Notes: a model not told the origin generated them from the letters alone. 64,000 bases of DNA from Wenjunlia tyrosinilytica (GCF_014646055.1 NZ_BMMS01000005.1:186001-250000), one strand, 5' to 3'. Counted from the first letter of the stretch, positions 7,344-16,325 are shown. Numbers and translations: made by a program.

Positions 7344-9254
7344 TCAGTGCCATGCCGTGCTCCGAAGCCACACTTCGGCGCCCAGCAGCCGGTTCAACGC
7401 CGGGAAAGGGGTCCTCAGCCCCATCCGGGCCCGCTCCAGCGAAGCGGCCACGGCACCTGGCTCGACGACCCCCAGCTCGGCCAGGCGCGAGCCCTCCAGC
7501 AGTGCCCGCAGCGCACCCGATGCCGCACGGGCGCCCAGGTGGTCCTCGTCGCTGTAGTCGCCCTTGGTCCGGCGGGTGAGCACCTGCGCGGGAACCCTGC
7601 CCGACAGCGCCGGGACGAGCAGCGGCTTGAAGGCGGGCGGTGCGGCCCGGCGGTGCGGCGGCAGCGTGAGGCAGGCGCGAATGACATCGCCGTCCAGGAA
7701 CGGCGCCTGCGGCCATACGCCGAACTCGCGGGCGGCATCGGACAGCTGCCGCTGCACGGTGCCGGAGGTGCGCAGTTCGCCCAGCGCGGCGTGGTGTCCG
7801 GGAGAAGTACGCGGCAGATCCTTCCGGGCATCGGCCAGGGAGCGGGCCAGCTCCGCCAACTCCCCCCGCATGGAAGGGGTCAGCCAGGTGACCTCGGGGC
7901 CGGGGCCGGGACACCACGAGACGGCGTCCAGCCAGTGGAGGTCGCGTGGCCGAGGGGACTCCAGCCGGTCGGCCAGGCGTCGCAGCGCCGTGGCCATGGT
8001 CGTCCGGGACAGCCCCGCCGCCCGCAGGGCGACGGCGAGCGGGGACTCATGGCGTGAGCGGGCCAGCGCCCGGCTGTCATGGCCCAGTCTGCGCAACCTC
8101 CCGGGCCGCGCCAGGTCGGCCAGGTACGCGGGAGGAGGTACGAGGAGCGCGTCCCCGCCCTCGCCCCCGAGATGGATCTCGCCGCCCAGTCCCGCGATGC
8201 CCCGCAGACGCAGCCGGGTACGCGCCGCCGATGCCGCTCCGGGGTCGGGTTCGGCGGTGGGGGCGGCCCGTTCCAGGCCCTGGAAGCTCAATGTCTCCCG
8301 CGTGCCCGTGATGACTTCCCGTCGCAGGCGCTCGTCCAGCCGGGCGTATCTCTCGGCGTACTCGAGGTCGTCGCACGTGGTCCCGCAGCGGTGATAGGTG
8401 AGGACGTCGAGGGGACCCGCCAGGTGACGCAGTGCCAGAAAGGCCAGGGAGGTCGAGTCCAGTCCGCCGCTGAAATCAGCGGTCAGCGCTCGCCCGGCGG
8501 TGGCGCGCAGCCGGACGGCCGTCTCCAGCGCTTCGCCCAGGGCCTCGGCGGCCTCGCCCACAGGCACCCGCTCGTCGGGAAGGAGCGGTTCATACGTCCA
8601 GCGGCTGAGGCTGCCGTCGGCCGTGACCCGCAGGGCGTCGCCGCCGCCGAGTCGTCGCACGCCTTCCACGCCGGACCCGTCCTGGATCAGTTCCGGCGCC
8701 GCGGGGCAGAAGATCCTGGCCGCGAGCACCCGTACGTCCGGTCGGCGCGCGACACCCGCCGCGTCCGCGACCGCGGTCGGCCGTGTGCCGAACCGCAGAC
8801 ACCCCTGGCCGTGCCGGTAGTAGAGGGGGTACTGACCAGCCAGGTCCACGTAAGCCGTCAGGTCGTTCTCGCGCAGGACCAGGCACAGATGGCTTCCGGG
8901 CCATCGCGTCAGCTCCTGCGTCCGGCCGGTCTCCAGTGCCCGGTGCACGTCCTGCCGCATCCGCTGATCACTGATCAGGCACTGGCCGATCGTGACGACC
9001 GTTCCCCCGCCACCGCTGACGCTGCGCAGCTCGCCCTCCCGCCACTGGCCGAGCGACCAGATGTCATGGCCGCCCGTGCCGAGACGAGCGGCCGACGGTG
9101 GTACGGATCCGCCCCTTCGAGGGAAGGAGCCGATGAGTTCGGGTACCTGGCTGTGCCCGGCGGAATCGAGTGGCACGGAATCCGGCGCGGCATGCCGTGG
9201 CACGGCGGTGTCCCGCGCCGCCGTCTCCCCTCCGTGGTGCACCCCGTGCCGCAC
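7344..9254 (-). CDS. Lasso peptide macrolactam synthetase (C, asparagine synthase-like)
   Basis: This homologue of asparagine synthetase B would adenylate the side chain of the ring Asp and join it to the core N-terminus, forming the lasso ring. An N-terminal glutaminase-like domain lacks a nucleophilic Cys2, as expected for this family. The synthetase domain has the PP-loop SGGLDS at residues 262-267, and a C-terminal substrate region includes TRRTKGDYSDE. The total of 636 aa is slightly long for the family. The GTG at 9254, just 9 bp after the precursor stop, is used, but the first 35 residues before PELIGSFP look unconserved, and a later GTG could be the true start. It is second in the A-C-B operon. 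Confidence 0.92.
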   Translation of the reverse strand: MRHGVHHGGETAARDTAVPRHAAPDSVPLDSAGHSQVPELIGSFPRRGGSVPPSAARLGTGGHDIWSLGQWREGELRSVSGGGGTVVTIGQCLISDQRMRQDVHRALETGRTQELTRWPGSHLCLVLRENDLTAYVDLAGQYPLYYRHGQGCLRFGTRPTAVADAAGVARRPDVRVLAARIFCPAAPELIQDGSGVEGVRRLGGGDALRVTADGSLSRWTYEPLLPDERVPVGEAAEALGEALETAVRLRATAGRALTADFSGGLDSTSLAFLALRHLAGPLDVLTYHRCGTTCDDLEYAERYARLDERLRREVITGTRETLSFQGLERAAPTAEPDPGAASAARTRLRLRGIAGLGGEIHLGGEGGDALLVPPPAYLADLARPGRLRRLGHDSRALARSRHESPLAVALRAAGLSRTTMATALRRLADRLESPRPRDLHWLDAVSWCPGPGPEVTWLTPSMRGELAELARSLADARKDLPRTSPGHHAALGELRTSGTVQRQLSDAAREFGVWPQAPFLDGDVIRACLTLPPHRRAAPPAFKPLLVPALSGRVPAQVLTRRTKGDYSDEDHLGARAASGALRALLEGSRLAELGVVEPGAVAASLERARMGLRTPFPALNRLLGAEVWLRSTAWH

Positions 9255-9263
9255 CGGCCCGCC

Positions 9264-9461
9264 CTACCAGTAGTACTGGGAGTTGGCGTCGGCGCTGCCG
9301 CTGCTGGAGCTGCCGAGCGTCACTTCCCGCACATGGCCGAGGTCGACCACGACGGGCCGTTCGTACTCCGGCTCCTCGATGCCATCCGCCGCGGTGGTAA
9401 CCGATGCGGGAGATCCTGAGGATCCGGCCGATGACGCCTCGGAATTTCGCGACAAGACCAT
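9264..9461 (-). CDS. Lasso peptide precursor (A)
   Basis: This 65-aa precursor starts at ATG 9461 behind an AAGGTGGA site. The leader (1-49) carries the conserved Tyr33-x2-Pro36 and Gly42 pattern recognised by RRE domains, and Thr48 at position -2 relative to the cut. The predicted core is residues 50-65, GSSSSGSADANSQYYW. Gly1 and Asp9 would form a 9-membered ring rich in Ser, leaving a 7-residue tail. The C-terminal Tyr-Tyr-Trp could serve as plugs. With no Cys in the core it would be a class II lasso peptide. The leader N-terminus is Ser/Ala/Gly-rich and probably not recognised. It is first gene of the operon, 9 bp from the cyclase. Core boundaries are inferred from the Thr-2 rule and ring geometry. 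Confidence 0.9.
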   Translation of the reverse strand: MVLSRNSEASSAGSSGSPASVTTAADGIEEPEYERPVVVDLGHVREVTLGSSSSGSADANSQYYW

Positions 9462-9918
9462 GCTTCCACCTTGAGTCGGCGCCTTCGCGGGGCGCCCACG
9501 GTTTCCCGGCCGCACACTCCGCGACGGTGTCAAGTGGCACTCGACTCTGCCTGGAGCCGTACGGTCCCACGTGTCCAATACGGCCACGTGCGTGGCACAC
9601 GATGGCAGGTCCCGACGAGGCTTGTCCAAGCAGACTTCAGGACATGACCGTATGCACGTCGGGGCTGGGCCGTCCGTTCATGGACGCTTTCGGCAGAACC
9701 CGCGATGGATTTGCCGGAACGTGCCCATCAACCTGAATTCCTGTGGCCGGTTGCCCCGGGGCGGGAGTTCAAGTCGAAGGCCGAAGTGCGGAGAACCACG
9801 GCATCTCCTTCACACGGCACCTCCTTCACACCGCGCTTCTTTCACACCGCGCTTCTTTCCCAGCGGGCAGCCTTCAGATCGGGCGGCCTTCACATCAGCG
9901 GTTCACACCGGGCGGCCT
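9462..9918. other. Upstream region of the lasso operon
   Basis: About 455 bp lie between the lasso precursor start and the 3' end of the ROK gene, which is transcribed in the same direction. It should hold the lasso promoter, though no clear -10/-35 pair could be fixed. The distal part carries the tandem repeat at 9825-9856 and looser copies of the TTCACACC and GGGCGGCCTTCAC words out to about 9925. Confidence 0.5.
9825..9856. repeat. Tandem repeat, 2 x 16 bp
   Basis: Two exact head-to-tail copies of TTCACACCGCGCTTCT lie at 9825-9840 and 9841-9856. Degenerate relatives flank them on both sides. Confidence 0.85.
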
Positions 9919-11142
9919 TCACGCCGCGGCGCCCTGCGCCTCGTCGTTGCGCTCATGCGCTCTGAGCCCGAGCACCAGCGCTCCCTGTGCCTCCGTCAAC
10001 TGCCGCAGCGAACTGAGCTTCAGCTCGAACCCGCTGGAGGGATCCACCGCGCCGCGCAGCGCACAGCGTTCGAGGGACTCCCGGCAGGGGCGCAGGACGA
10101 GGTCCCTGGCCGCGGCGAGTTGGCCGCCCAGCACGATCAGATCCGGGTTCAGCAGGTTGCACAGCTGGGAGAGCGCCAGCCCCAGGGTCCGCCCCGCGTC
10201 CTGGACCACGCGCAGGCACACCGCGTCCCCGGCATGGGCCCGGTCGATCAGTGAGGCGAGGGAGTTGGGCACATCCACGGCGTTCCCGGTGAGGGCCTGG
10301 CGCACCTGGCGGACGAGGAAGTCCGCGCCGATGACCGTCTCCAGGCAGCCCCGTCCACCGCAGCGGCACACCGTTCCGTCCGGCTCCAGGGTGAGGTGCC
10401 CGATCTCCCCGGCGATCCCCCGGTGGCCGCGGATCAGGTTGTTCCCGATGATCAGACCGGCCCCGATGCCCGTGGATGCCTTGATGTACACCACGGTCTC
10501 GAAGTCGGAGTCGGTCGCGTACGTCTGCTCGGCCAGCGCACCGAGGTTGGCGTCGTTGTCCTGCACCGCGCGCACGCCGAGCCACCGTCCGAGCTCCTGC
10601 GCGGGGGCGTCCCCCTCGGTCCACGGGGGCAGGACCGGGCTGGTGAAGGTGCCCGACCGGGGGTCCACCATGCGGGGAACGGCCAGCCCCAGGGAGACCA
10701 CGTCGTCCCGGCCGAGCCCGGTGTCGGCCACCGCGGCCTCGATCATCTGACGGACGACGGGCATCACTTCCGGCAGGCCCCTATTGGCACCGCCCTCCTC
10801 GCGCTGGACGGATATGTCCCCGTGGTCCCGGTCCACCCGCCGGGCCACCACCGTCGCGTGGTTGAAGCCGAGGTGGACACCGACCGCGACCCCCTTCGCC
10901 GGGAGCAGGCGGACCCTCGTTCCGCGCCCGCTCCCTCTGGACGGGGCGCCCTTCTCGCCCTGGACCAGGCCCTCGAGCTCCAGTTCCCGCACCGTGTTCG
11001 AAACGGTCCCCTGGGAAAGCAGTGTGCGCCGCGCCAATCCGGCCTGGGTATCCGCCTTGATCATGATGGCGAGCAGGATGCGTTTGCGGTTGAACTCGCG
11101 CGTTCCCGTCGCAGGGCCGAGATGGTCACGTAACTGAAGCAT
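9919..11142 (-). CDS. ROK-family transcriptional regulator
   Basis: This 407-aa protein has an N-terminal winged helix (about residues 15-70, with a TLLSQGTVSNTVRELELEGLV-like recognition region) joined to a ROK sugar-kinase-like domain. The ROK part shows the DNDAN motif, GIGAG, and the zinc-binding signature CRCGGRGCLE after GHLTLEPDGTV. Such proteins (NagC/XylR type) usually repress sugar uptake or glycoside-hydrolase genes and respond to a sugar or sugar phosphate. The ATG at 11142 has a GTGGGGGA ribosome site and is preferred over a GTG at 11166. It is divergent from the GH15 gene at 11366, a plausible target. Confidence 0.9.
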   Translation of the reverse strand: MLQLRDHLGPATGTREFNRKRILLAIMIKADTQAGLARRTLLSQGTVSNTVRELELEGLVQGEKGAPSRGSGRGTRVRLLPAKGVAVGVHLGFNHATVVARRVDRDHGDISVQREEGGANRGLPEVMPVVRQMIEAAVADTGLGRDDVVSLGLAVPRMVDPRSGTFTSPVLPPWTEGDAPAQELGRWLGVRAVQDNDANLGALAEQTYATDSDFETVVYIKASTGIGAGLIIGNNLIRGHRGIAGEIGHLTLEPDGTVCRCGGRGCLETVIGADFLVRQVRQALTGNAVDVPNSLASLIDRAHAGDAVCLRVVQDAGRTLGLALSQLCNLLNPDLIVLGGQLAAARDLVLRPCRESLERCALRGAVDPSSGFELKLSSLRQLTEAQGALVLGLRAHERNDEAQGAAA

Positions 11143-11207
11143 CGGTCCCCCACCGTATGGCGGCACGCTTCACCTTGCCGCCCAGAGCCCTCAGATTATC
11201 ATGTTGA

Positions 11208-11237
11208 TCTTCAATTTAAATGCGGCTTCTCTTCAAT
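11208..11237. promoter_or_regulatory. Candidate operator in the ROK/GH15 divergent gap
   Basis: The 8-bp word TCTTCAAT occurs at 11208-11215 and again at 11230-11237, 22 bp apart and thus on the same helical face. A palindrome ATTTAAAT (11214-11221) lies between. This is the only AT-rich part of the gap and probably holds promoter elements. Confidence 0.35.
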
Positions 11238-11365
11238 CGGGCAATCGAAAGCCCGGACGGCAACGGCCGAGAATTCTCGCCACACGGGGTGTAACGATCG
11301 TCGGCGCGCGAAGGACCGCACGATGAAGGACTGCACGATGTACGACTCCGTCGTCAGGAGCAGCC

Positions 11366-13192
11366 ATGAGTACGATCCCGATCGCCGACTACGCGCTGGT
11401 CTCGGACCGCCACAGCGCCGCCCTGGTCAGCCGGGACGGCTCGGTCGACTGGCTGTGCTTCCCGCGGTTCGACAGCCCCTCGGTCTTCGCGCGGCTGCTC
11501 GACGACGAGGCGGGCCACTGGTCGATCCACCCCGCGGTCCCCCATCAGGCGTCGCGCCGCTATCTGGACCGGACGATGGTCCTGGAGACCACGTTCAGCA
11601 CCGCGTCCGGGACCTTGGTGCTCACCGACGCGCTGCTCGTCGGGGCGGACAACGGCGGGCACCGCCTCGGTGTCGGGGTTCCTCGGCTGCTGGCCCGCCG
11701 GCTCGCCTGCACCGACGGGGAGGTGCCGGTGGAGACCGTGTACCGGCCGCGGCCCGAGTACGGGCTCATCGCCCCGATCCTGTCCGAGGTGCCGTCGGGG
11801 GTGACCTCGCGAGGGGGCGCCGAGTGGCTGGTGCTGACCACGCCGGTCCGCCTGTCTCTCGGTGAGGCCATCGGCCGGGGCACCTTCACGCTCCGGGCCG
11901 GGGAGACCGTGTACTTCGGGCTGCACCGCTCGACTCTCGAGGAGACCCCGGCGCGCGTCTGGGCGCAGGAGGAGCTGGCCTCCCGGCTGGAATCCACGAT
12001 CGGCGCCTGGCGCTCGTGGTCGGATCTGCACCAGGCGTACAACGGGCCCTGGCGCGACCTGGTCCACCACTGCGGCCGTGTCCTCCAGGCCCTGTCGTTC
12101 CAGCCGAGCGGCGCCATCGTCGCCGCCGCGACCACCTCACTGCCCGAGGGGGTGGGAGGCGAGCGGAACTGGGACTACCGCTACACCTGGGTGCGCGACG
12201 CCAGCCTCACGATGGAGGCGCTGTGGGTGGCCGCCTGCCCGGACGAGGCGAACGACTTCTTCTCCTTCCTGACCACGGCCGCACCCTCACTGGACCGGAA
12301 GAAGTCGCTGCAGATCATGTTCGGCGTCGGCGGCGAGCACGACCTGTCCGAGCGCATCCTCCCGCACCTGCGCGGCTGGCGCGGAAGCCGGCCCGTGCGG
12401 GTGGGCAACGGGGCGTGGAACCAACAGCAGATCGACGTCTACGGCGAACTCCTCGACGCGGCCCACCGCCTCGCCGACCAGCTCGACGGGATCGACGACG
12501 ACACCCGGCACTTCCTGGCGGCCTGCGCGGACACCGCGGCCGAGCGGTGGACGGAGAAGGACCAGGGAATCTGGGAGGTGCGCGGCGAGCCCCGCCACTT
12601 CCTCTACTCCAAGGTCATGTGCTGGACGGCGCTGGACCGGGCCATCGAACTCGCCGGCCTGCTGCGGGCCGAGGACCGCGTCAAGCAGTGGGCGCGGATC
12701 CGTGACGACATCCACCGCACGGTCCTGCGGGAAGGGTGGAACAGGGACGTGGGCGCGTTCACCCAGTACTTCGGCTCCTCCGCCCTGGACGCCTCCAATC
12801 TGATGATGCCGATCGTCGGCTTCCTGCCCGCCGACGACCCGCGCATGCTCGCCACGATCGACGCCGTCGAGGAGCGGCTGACCGACGAGGCCGGACTCGT
12901 CTACCGGTACCGCGCCGAGGGCGAGGTCGACGGGCTCGAGGGAGAGGAGGGCACCTTCCTGCTCTGCACGTTCTGGCTCGCCCATGCTCTGGCGCTCGCC
13001 GGTCAGGGCGTCCGCGCCCGGGCGGTGTTCGAACGGGCCGCGGGCTACGTCAACGACGTCGGCCTGCTCGCCGAGGAGGTCGATCCGGCGGGCGGCGAGC
13101 TGCTGGGGAACTTCCCCCAGGCCTTCAGCCACATCGGCCTGGTCAATGCCGCGTGGGCCATCAGCGAGGTCCGGCAGACCGTCGCGGCGTGA
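11366..13192 (+). CDS. GH15 glucoamylase/trehalase-like hydrolase (copy 1)
   Basis: This 608-aa cytosolic protein has no signal peptide. It has the GH15 layout: an N-terminal beta-sandwich (ADYALVSDRHSAALVSRDG onward) and an (alpha/alpha)6 barrel from about residue 235. Hallmarks are GGERNWDYRYTWVRDAS, the general-acid region QGIWEVRG, and the C-terminal EEVDPAGGELLGNFPQAFSH with the catalytic base. Actinobacterial members of this type include trehalases and glucoamylases acting on alpha-glucosides; which applies here is unknown. An AGGAG site 6 nt upstream fixes the ATG. It is divergent from the ROK regulator at 9919. Two further paralogues lie at 20260 and 31068. Confidence 0.9.
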   Translation: MSTIPIADYALVSDRHSAALVSRDGSVDWLCFPRFDSPSVFARLLDDEAGHWSIHPAVPHQASRRYLDRTMVLETTFSTASGTLVLTDALLVGADNGGHRLGVGVPRLLARRLACTDGEVPVETVYRPRPEYGLIAPILSEVPSGVTSRGGAEWLVLTTPVRLSLGEAIGRGTFTLRAGETVYFGLHRSTLEETPARVWAQEELASRLESTIGAWRSWSDLHQAYNGPWRDLVHHCGRVLQALSFQPSGAIVAAATTSLPEGVGGERNWDYRYTWVRDASLTMEALWVAACPDEANDFFSFLTTAAPSLDRKKSLQIMFGVGGEHDLSERILPHLRGWRGSRPVRVGNGAWNQQQIDVYGELLDAAHRLADQLDGIDDDTRHFLAACADTAAERWTEKDQGIWEVRGEPRHFLYSKVMCWTALDRAIELAGLLRAEDRVKQWARIRDDIHRTVLREGWNRDVGAFTQYFGSSALDASNLMMPIVGFLPADDPRMLATIDAVEERLTDEAGLVYRYRAEGEVDGLEGEEGTFLLCTFWLAHALALAGQGVRARAVFERAAGYVNDVGLLAEEVDPAGGELLGNFPQAFSHIGLVNAAWAISEVRQTVAA

Positions 13193-13230
13193 GCGCTCCG
13201 GCGGGCGGGCGCGGCCCTTCCCCGGAGCAC

Positions 13231-13366
13231 CGGGCTCCGTACGCCAGGTCCCCATGAGCCCGTCCCCGTACACCGGGCCTCCGTACGCCGGGTCCCCGTA
13301 CGCCGGGTCCCCGTACGCCAGGTCCCCGTACGCCAGGTCCCAAGCACGCCCGGTCCCCGCACGCCG
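13231..13366. repeat. Tandem 15-bp repeats between convergent genes
   Basis: Units of GGTCCCCGTACGCC(G/A) run head to tail, with three near-identical copies at 13291-13335 and degenerate copies on either side (from about 13237 to 13366). The array fills the gap between the GH15 stop and the sigma-factor stop. There are no unique spacers, so it is not a CRISPR. Confidence 0.85.
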
Positions 13367-13375
13367 GTGCTCCGG

Positions 13376-14035
13376 TCACCCCACTTCCATGGCGAGAGCA
13401 CCGAAGTACCCCTCGACACGGCTTCGCAGCCCCGCCCGTGCCCGGTGCAGGAGCACCCGCTGATTGGCCTTCGAGACCCTGAGCATCCGGCAGGTCTCCT
13501 CCGCGGAGTAGCCGTAGAGGTCCCGCAGCTCGATCACCGCCCGCTGGCGGGGCGGCAGTCGCCCCAGCTCGGCCGCCAGCACTCGACGTGCCTCCGCGGC
13601 GAGCAGCTCACCCTCCGGGGTCGTCGGCCAGGGCAGCGGAAGGACCGCCCAGGGCTCGGGCCATGGGTCCTCACGACCGCCACCGCTTCGCCGAAGGCGG
13701 CGAGGATCGGGCACCGGTCCGCCGCCTTGGCCGTCGAGCGCCGCGGTGGGTACGGTCCTGTGCTCGCGAACACCGCAGCTCTTGGCCTTGTTGAGCAGGA
13801 TGCGGAAGACCCAGGTGCGCAGGGACGACCGCCGCTCGAAGCGTTCCAGTCCGTGCAGCACCGCCAGCCACGTCTCCTGCACCGTGTCCTCGGCCGACTG
13901 CACGGTGTTCACGTGCATCCTCGCCAGGCGCAGCATCACCGGTGACCAGGAGTCCATCAGCGAGGTGAGCGCGTCCTCGTCCCCGTCCATCAACCGCCTG
14001 ACGACCAGCGCCTCCCCGGCCGCGTCGATGCCCAC
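13376..14035 (-). CDS. ECF RNA polymerase sigma factor
   Basis: This 219-aa sigma-70 family protein has region 2 at about residues 12-85 (QSAEDTVQETWLAVLHGL, then RTWVFRILLNKAK) and region 4 at about 148-202 (LPPRQRAVIELRDLYGYSAEETCRMLRVS). Between them is a long Pro/Trp/Arg-rich linker (about 100-145). The start chosen is the GTG at 14035, with GGAGG 7 nt upstream; an in-frame extension to 14245 encodes only Arg/Gly-rich sequence. No anti-sigma gene is adjacent. It is divergent from the DUF2252 gene, a possible target. The signal it responds to is unknown. Confidence 0.88.
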   Translation of the reverse strand: MGIDAAGEALVVRRLMDGDEDALTSLMDSWSPVMLRLARMHVNTVQSAEDTVQETWLAVLHGLERFERRSSLRTWVFRILLNKAKSCGVREHRTVPTAALDGQGGGPVPDPRRLRRSGGGREDPWPEPWAVLPLPWPTTPEGELLAAEARRVLAAELGRLPPRQRAVIELRDLYGYSAEETCRMLRVSKANQRVLLHRARAGLRSRVEGYFGALAMEVG

Positions 14036-14314
14036 TCGACCGCCTCCGCTCCATGCCCCGTCCGTGGCTCCCGTTCCGTGCCCCCGTCGGCGGCTGCCCC
14101 TCGACCGGCCACGGCACCTCCCCCGGGCTCCCGCAGAAACCACGCTACGCCCGGCAGGACACCCCCGCTCAGCCGCCGCGGAGCCCGCCCGGCAGCGAGC
14201 TGCGGCCAGAACGCGCTGGTGGGAGACTGGGCTCATCGGTCCCACCAGCGGATCTCCGGGCGGGCCGGACCGGGGGCGGCAGCCCGGCGGTTCCCACCCG
14301 CCAGGAGGCGCCCC

Positions 14315-15787
14315 ATGGATCGCACCACGGCTGACCGCGCCGGATCAGGCGGGGCGGCGGAGGGCGGCACCGTCACGACCGTCTCGCCCCAGCAGGATGT
14401 CCGCCAGTGGACACCCCAGGAGAGAGCCGAGCGGGGAAAGGCCGCCCGGGCGCACAGCCCGCGGTCCGCGCACGGCGAGTTCGAGCCCTCGGCCCAGCGG
14501 CGGGATCCCGTGGACGTCATCGAGCGGCAGTCGGCGACGCGGGTCCCCGAGCTGGTACCGATCCGCTACGCGCGGATGACCGAGTCGCCGTTCCGCTTCT
14601 ACCGGGGCGCCGCCGCCATCATGGCCGCCGACCTGGCGGGCACTCCCGACTCCGGGTTCAGGGCGCAGCTGTGCGGTGACGCCCACATGCTGAACTTCCG
14701 GCTGCTGGGCTCTCCGGAGCGGCGGCTGATGTTCGACATCAACGACTTCGACGAGACGCTTCCGGGGCCGTGGGAGTGGGACGTCAAACGGCTGTCCGCG
14801 AGCCTGGTCATCGCGGCGCGCGCCAACGGCTTCACCGATCAGGAGCGCGCGGACATCGTGCGGGCGGCCGTGCGGTCCTACCGCGAGCGGATGCGCATGC
14901 TCGCCGGGATGGACAACCTCTCGGTCTGGTACACCCGGATCGAAGCGGACCAGCTCCAGTTGTCGGCCGCTCCCCGGCTGGCGAAACGGGGCCGCAAGCG
15001 CCTGTCGCGGGCCATGGAGAAGGCCCGCTCCCGCGACAACCTCCAGGCGTTCGACAAGCTCACGGACCTGGTGGACGGGGAGCGTCGCATCGCCGCCGAC
15101 CCGCCGCTGATCGTGCCGCTGACCGATCTGCTGCCGGGGGTGGAGCGCACCCTGCTCGAGGACAACATCCGAGCGCTGATCGAGCAGTACAGCCGCAGCC
15201 TGCAGTCCGACCGGGCGGCCCTGCTCAAGCAGTACCGGGTGGTGGATGTGGCGCGGAAGGTCGTGGGGGTGGGCAGCGTCGGCACGCGCTGCTGGATCGT
15301 CCTCCTCCTCGGCCGCGACGACCACGACCCGCTGCTCCTCCAGGCCAAGGAGGCGGACACCTCCGTGCTCGCCGAGTACGCCGGGGCGAGCGAGTACGAC
15401 AACCAGGGCAGGCGTGTGGTGTCCGGGCAGCGGCTGATGCAGGCGGCCTCCGACATCTTCCTGGGCTGGCACAGGGGCCTGGGCATCGACGGCAGGCAGC
15501 GCGACTTCTATGTGCGCCAGCTGCACGACTGGAAGGGCATCGCCGTGCCGGAGGAGATGATCCCGAGCGGTATGCGGATGTTCGGCGAGGTGTGCGGAGC
15601 GACGCTGGCGCGCGCCCATGCCAGGTCGGGCGACCGCATCGCCATCGCGGCCTACCTGGGGGGCAGCGACAGCTTCGACCGTGCCCTGGCGCGGTTCGCC
15701 GAGAGCTACGCGGACCAGAACGAACGCGACCACCAGGCCCTGGTCGACGCCGTCGGCGCGGGCCGGGTCAAGGCCGAGGCGGCCTGA
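14315..15787 (+). CDS. DUF2252 family protein
   Basis: This 490-aa protein matches the DUF2252 family, whose fold resembles aminoglycoside phosphotransferase-like kinases. Characteristic pieces are PFRFYRGAAAIMAADL, the CGDAHMLNF motif resembling a kinase catalytic loop, and FDINDFDETLPGPWEWD with paired acidic residues. No substrate is known for the family. AGGAGG 6 nt upstream supports the ATG at 14315; in-frame sequence before it is low-complexity. It is divergent from the ECF sigma factor and 110 bp before a small membrane protein gene. Confidence 0.85.
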   Translation: MDRTTADRAGSGGAAEGGTVTTVSPQQDVRQWTPQERAERGKAARAHSPRSAHGEFEPSAQRRDPVDVIERQSATRVPELVPIRYARMTESPFRFYRGAAAIMAADLAGTPDSGFRAQLCGDAHMLNFRLLGSPERRLMFDINDFDETLPGPWEWDVKRLSASLVIAARANGFTDQERADIVRAAVRSYRERMRMLAGMDNLSVWYTRIEADQLQLSAAPRLAKRGRKRLSRAMEKARSRDNLQAFDKLTDLVDGERRIAADPPLIVPLTDLLPGVERTLLEDNIRALIEQYSRSLQSDRAALLKQYRVVDVARKVVGVGSVGTRCWIVLLLGRDDHDPLLLQAKEADTSVLAEYAGASEYDNQGRRVVSGQRLMQAASDIFLGWHRGLGIDGRQRDFYVRQLHDWKGIAVPEEMIPSGMRMFGEVCGATLARAHARSGDRIAIAAYLGGSDSFDRALARFAESYADQNERDHQALVDAVGAGRVKAEAA

Positions 15788-15896
15788 ACACGTCCGCCCG
15801 AGATGCCAGAACCGCACAGGGGTGCCAGCCTGGAATCGGAGACCACCGTTCCGGCCGCCGGCCGGGGCGTGGCGCACTCTCACGAAGGAGCCAGAC

Positions 15897-16325
15897 ATGG
15901 CCAGTCATGTAGGCCACAGGCACGGCACCCAGAGCTGGAGCTCCGCCCACCCCATGGTGACCGGGTGGACGGTGGCCGCGGCGGTGCTGATGATCTTCGG
16001 TGGATTGATGGCGGTCTTCGAGGGGATCGCCGCGATCTCGAAGGACAGCGTGTTCGTCGCCACCCGTAACTACACGTACCAGTTCAGCCTGAACGGCTGG
16101 GGCTGGACCCATCTCATCCTGGGCATCGTCATCACTCTCGCCGGGTTCGCGCTGTTCAGCGGGGCGCTGTGGGCACGTGCCGTCGGTGTGGTCCTCGCGG
16201 GGCTGAGCATGCTCGCGAACTTCATGTGGCTGCCGTACAACCCGGTGTGGGCCATCGCGCTGATCGCTGTGGACGCGTTCATCATCTGGGCGCTGTGCGC
16301 TCCCCGCCGCGACAGGGCGGCGTGA
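15897..16325 (+). CDS. Four-helix membrane protein (DUF7144-like)
   Basis: This 142-aa protein has four predicted membrane helices at about residues 22-43, 66-86, 90-108 and 113-132, and a basic C-terminal end (CAPRRDRAA). The motif GWGWTHLILGI between helices 1 and 2 is typical of a small actinobacterial membrane family annotated as DUF7144, of unknown function. A GAAGGAG site lies 6 nt before the ATG. The gene follows the DUF2252 gene and may be co-transcribed with it. Confidence 0.8.
   Translation: MASHVGHRHGTQSWSSAHPMVTGWTVAAAVLMIFGGLMAVFEGIAAISKDSVFVATRNYTYQFSLNGWGWTHLILGIVITLAGFALFSGALWARAVGVVLAGLSMLANFMWLPYNPVWAIALIAVDAFIIWALCAPRRDRAA

Noticed and set aside
13231-13366. Tandem repeats as a CRISPR array
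   Set aside because: The 15-bp units abut directly with no unique spacers, and no cas genes are nearby.
14036-14245. N-terminal extension of the ECF sigma factor to 14245
   Set aside because: The added 70 residues are Arg/Gly-rich with no sigma features. The GTG at 14035 has a GGAGG site at proper spacing.
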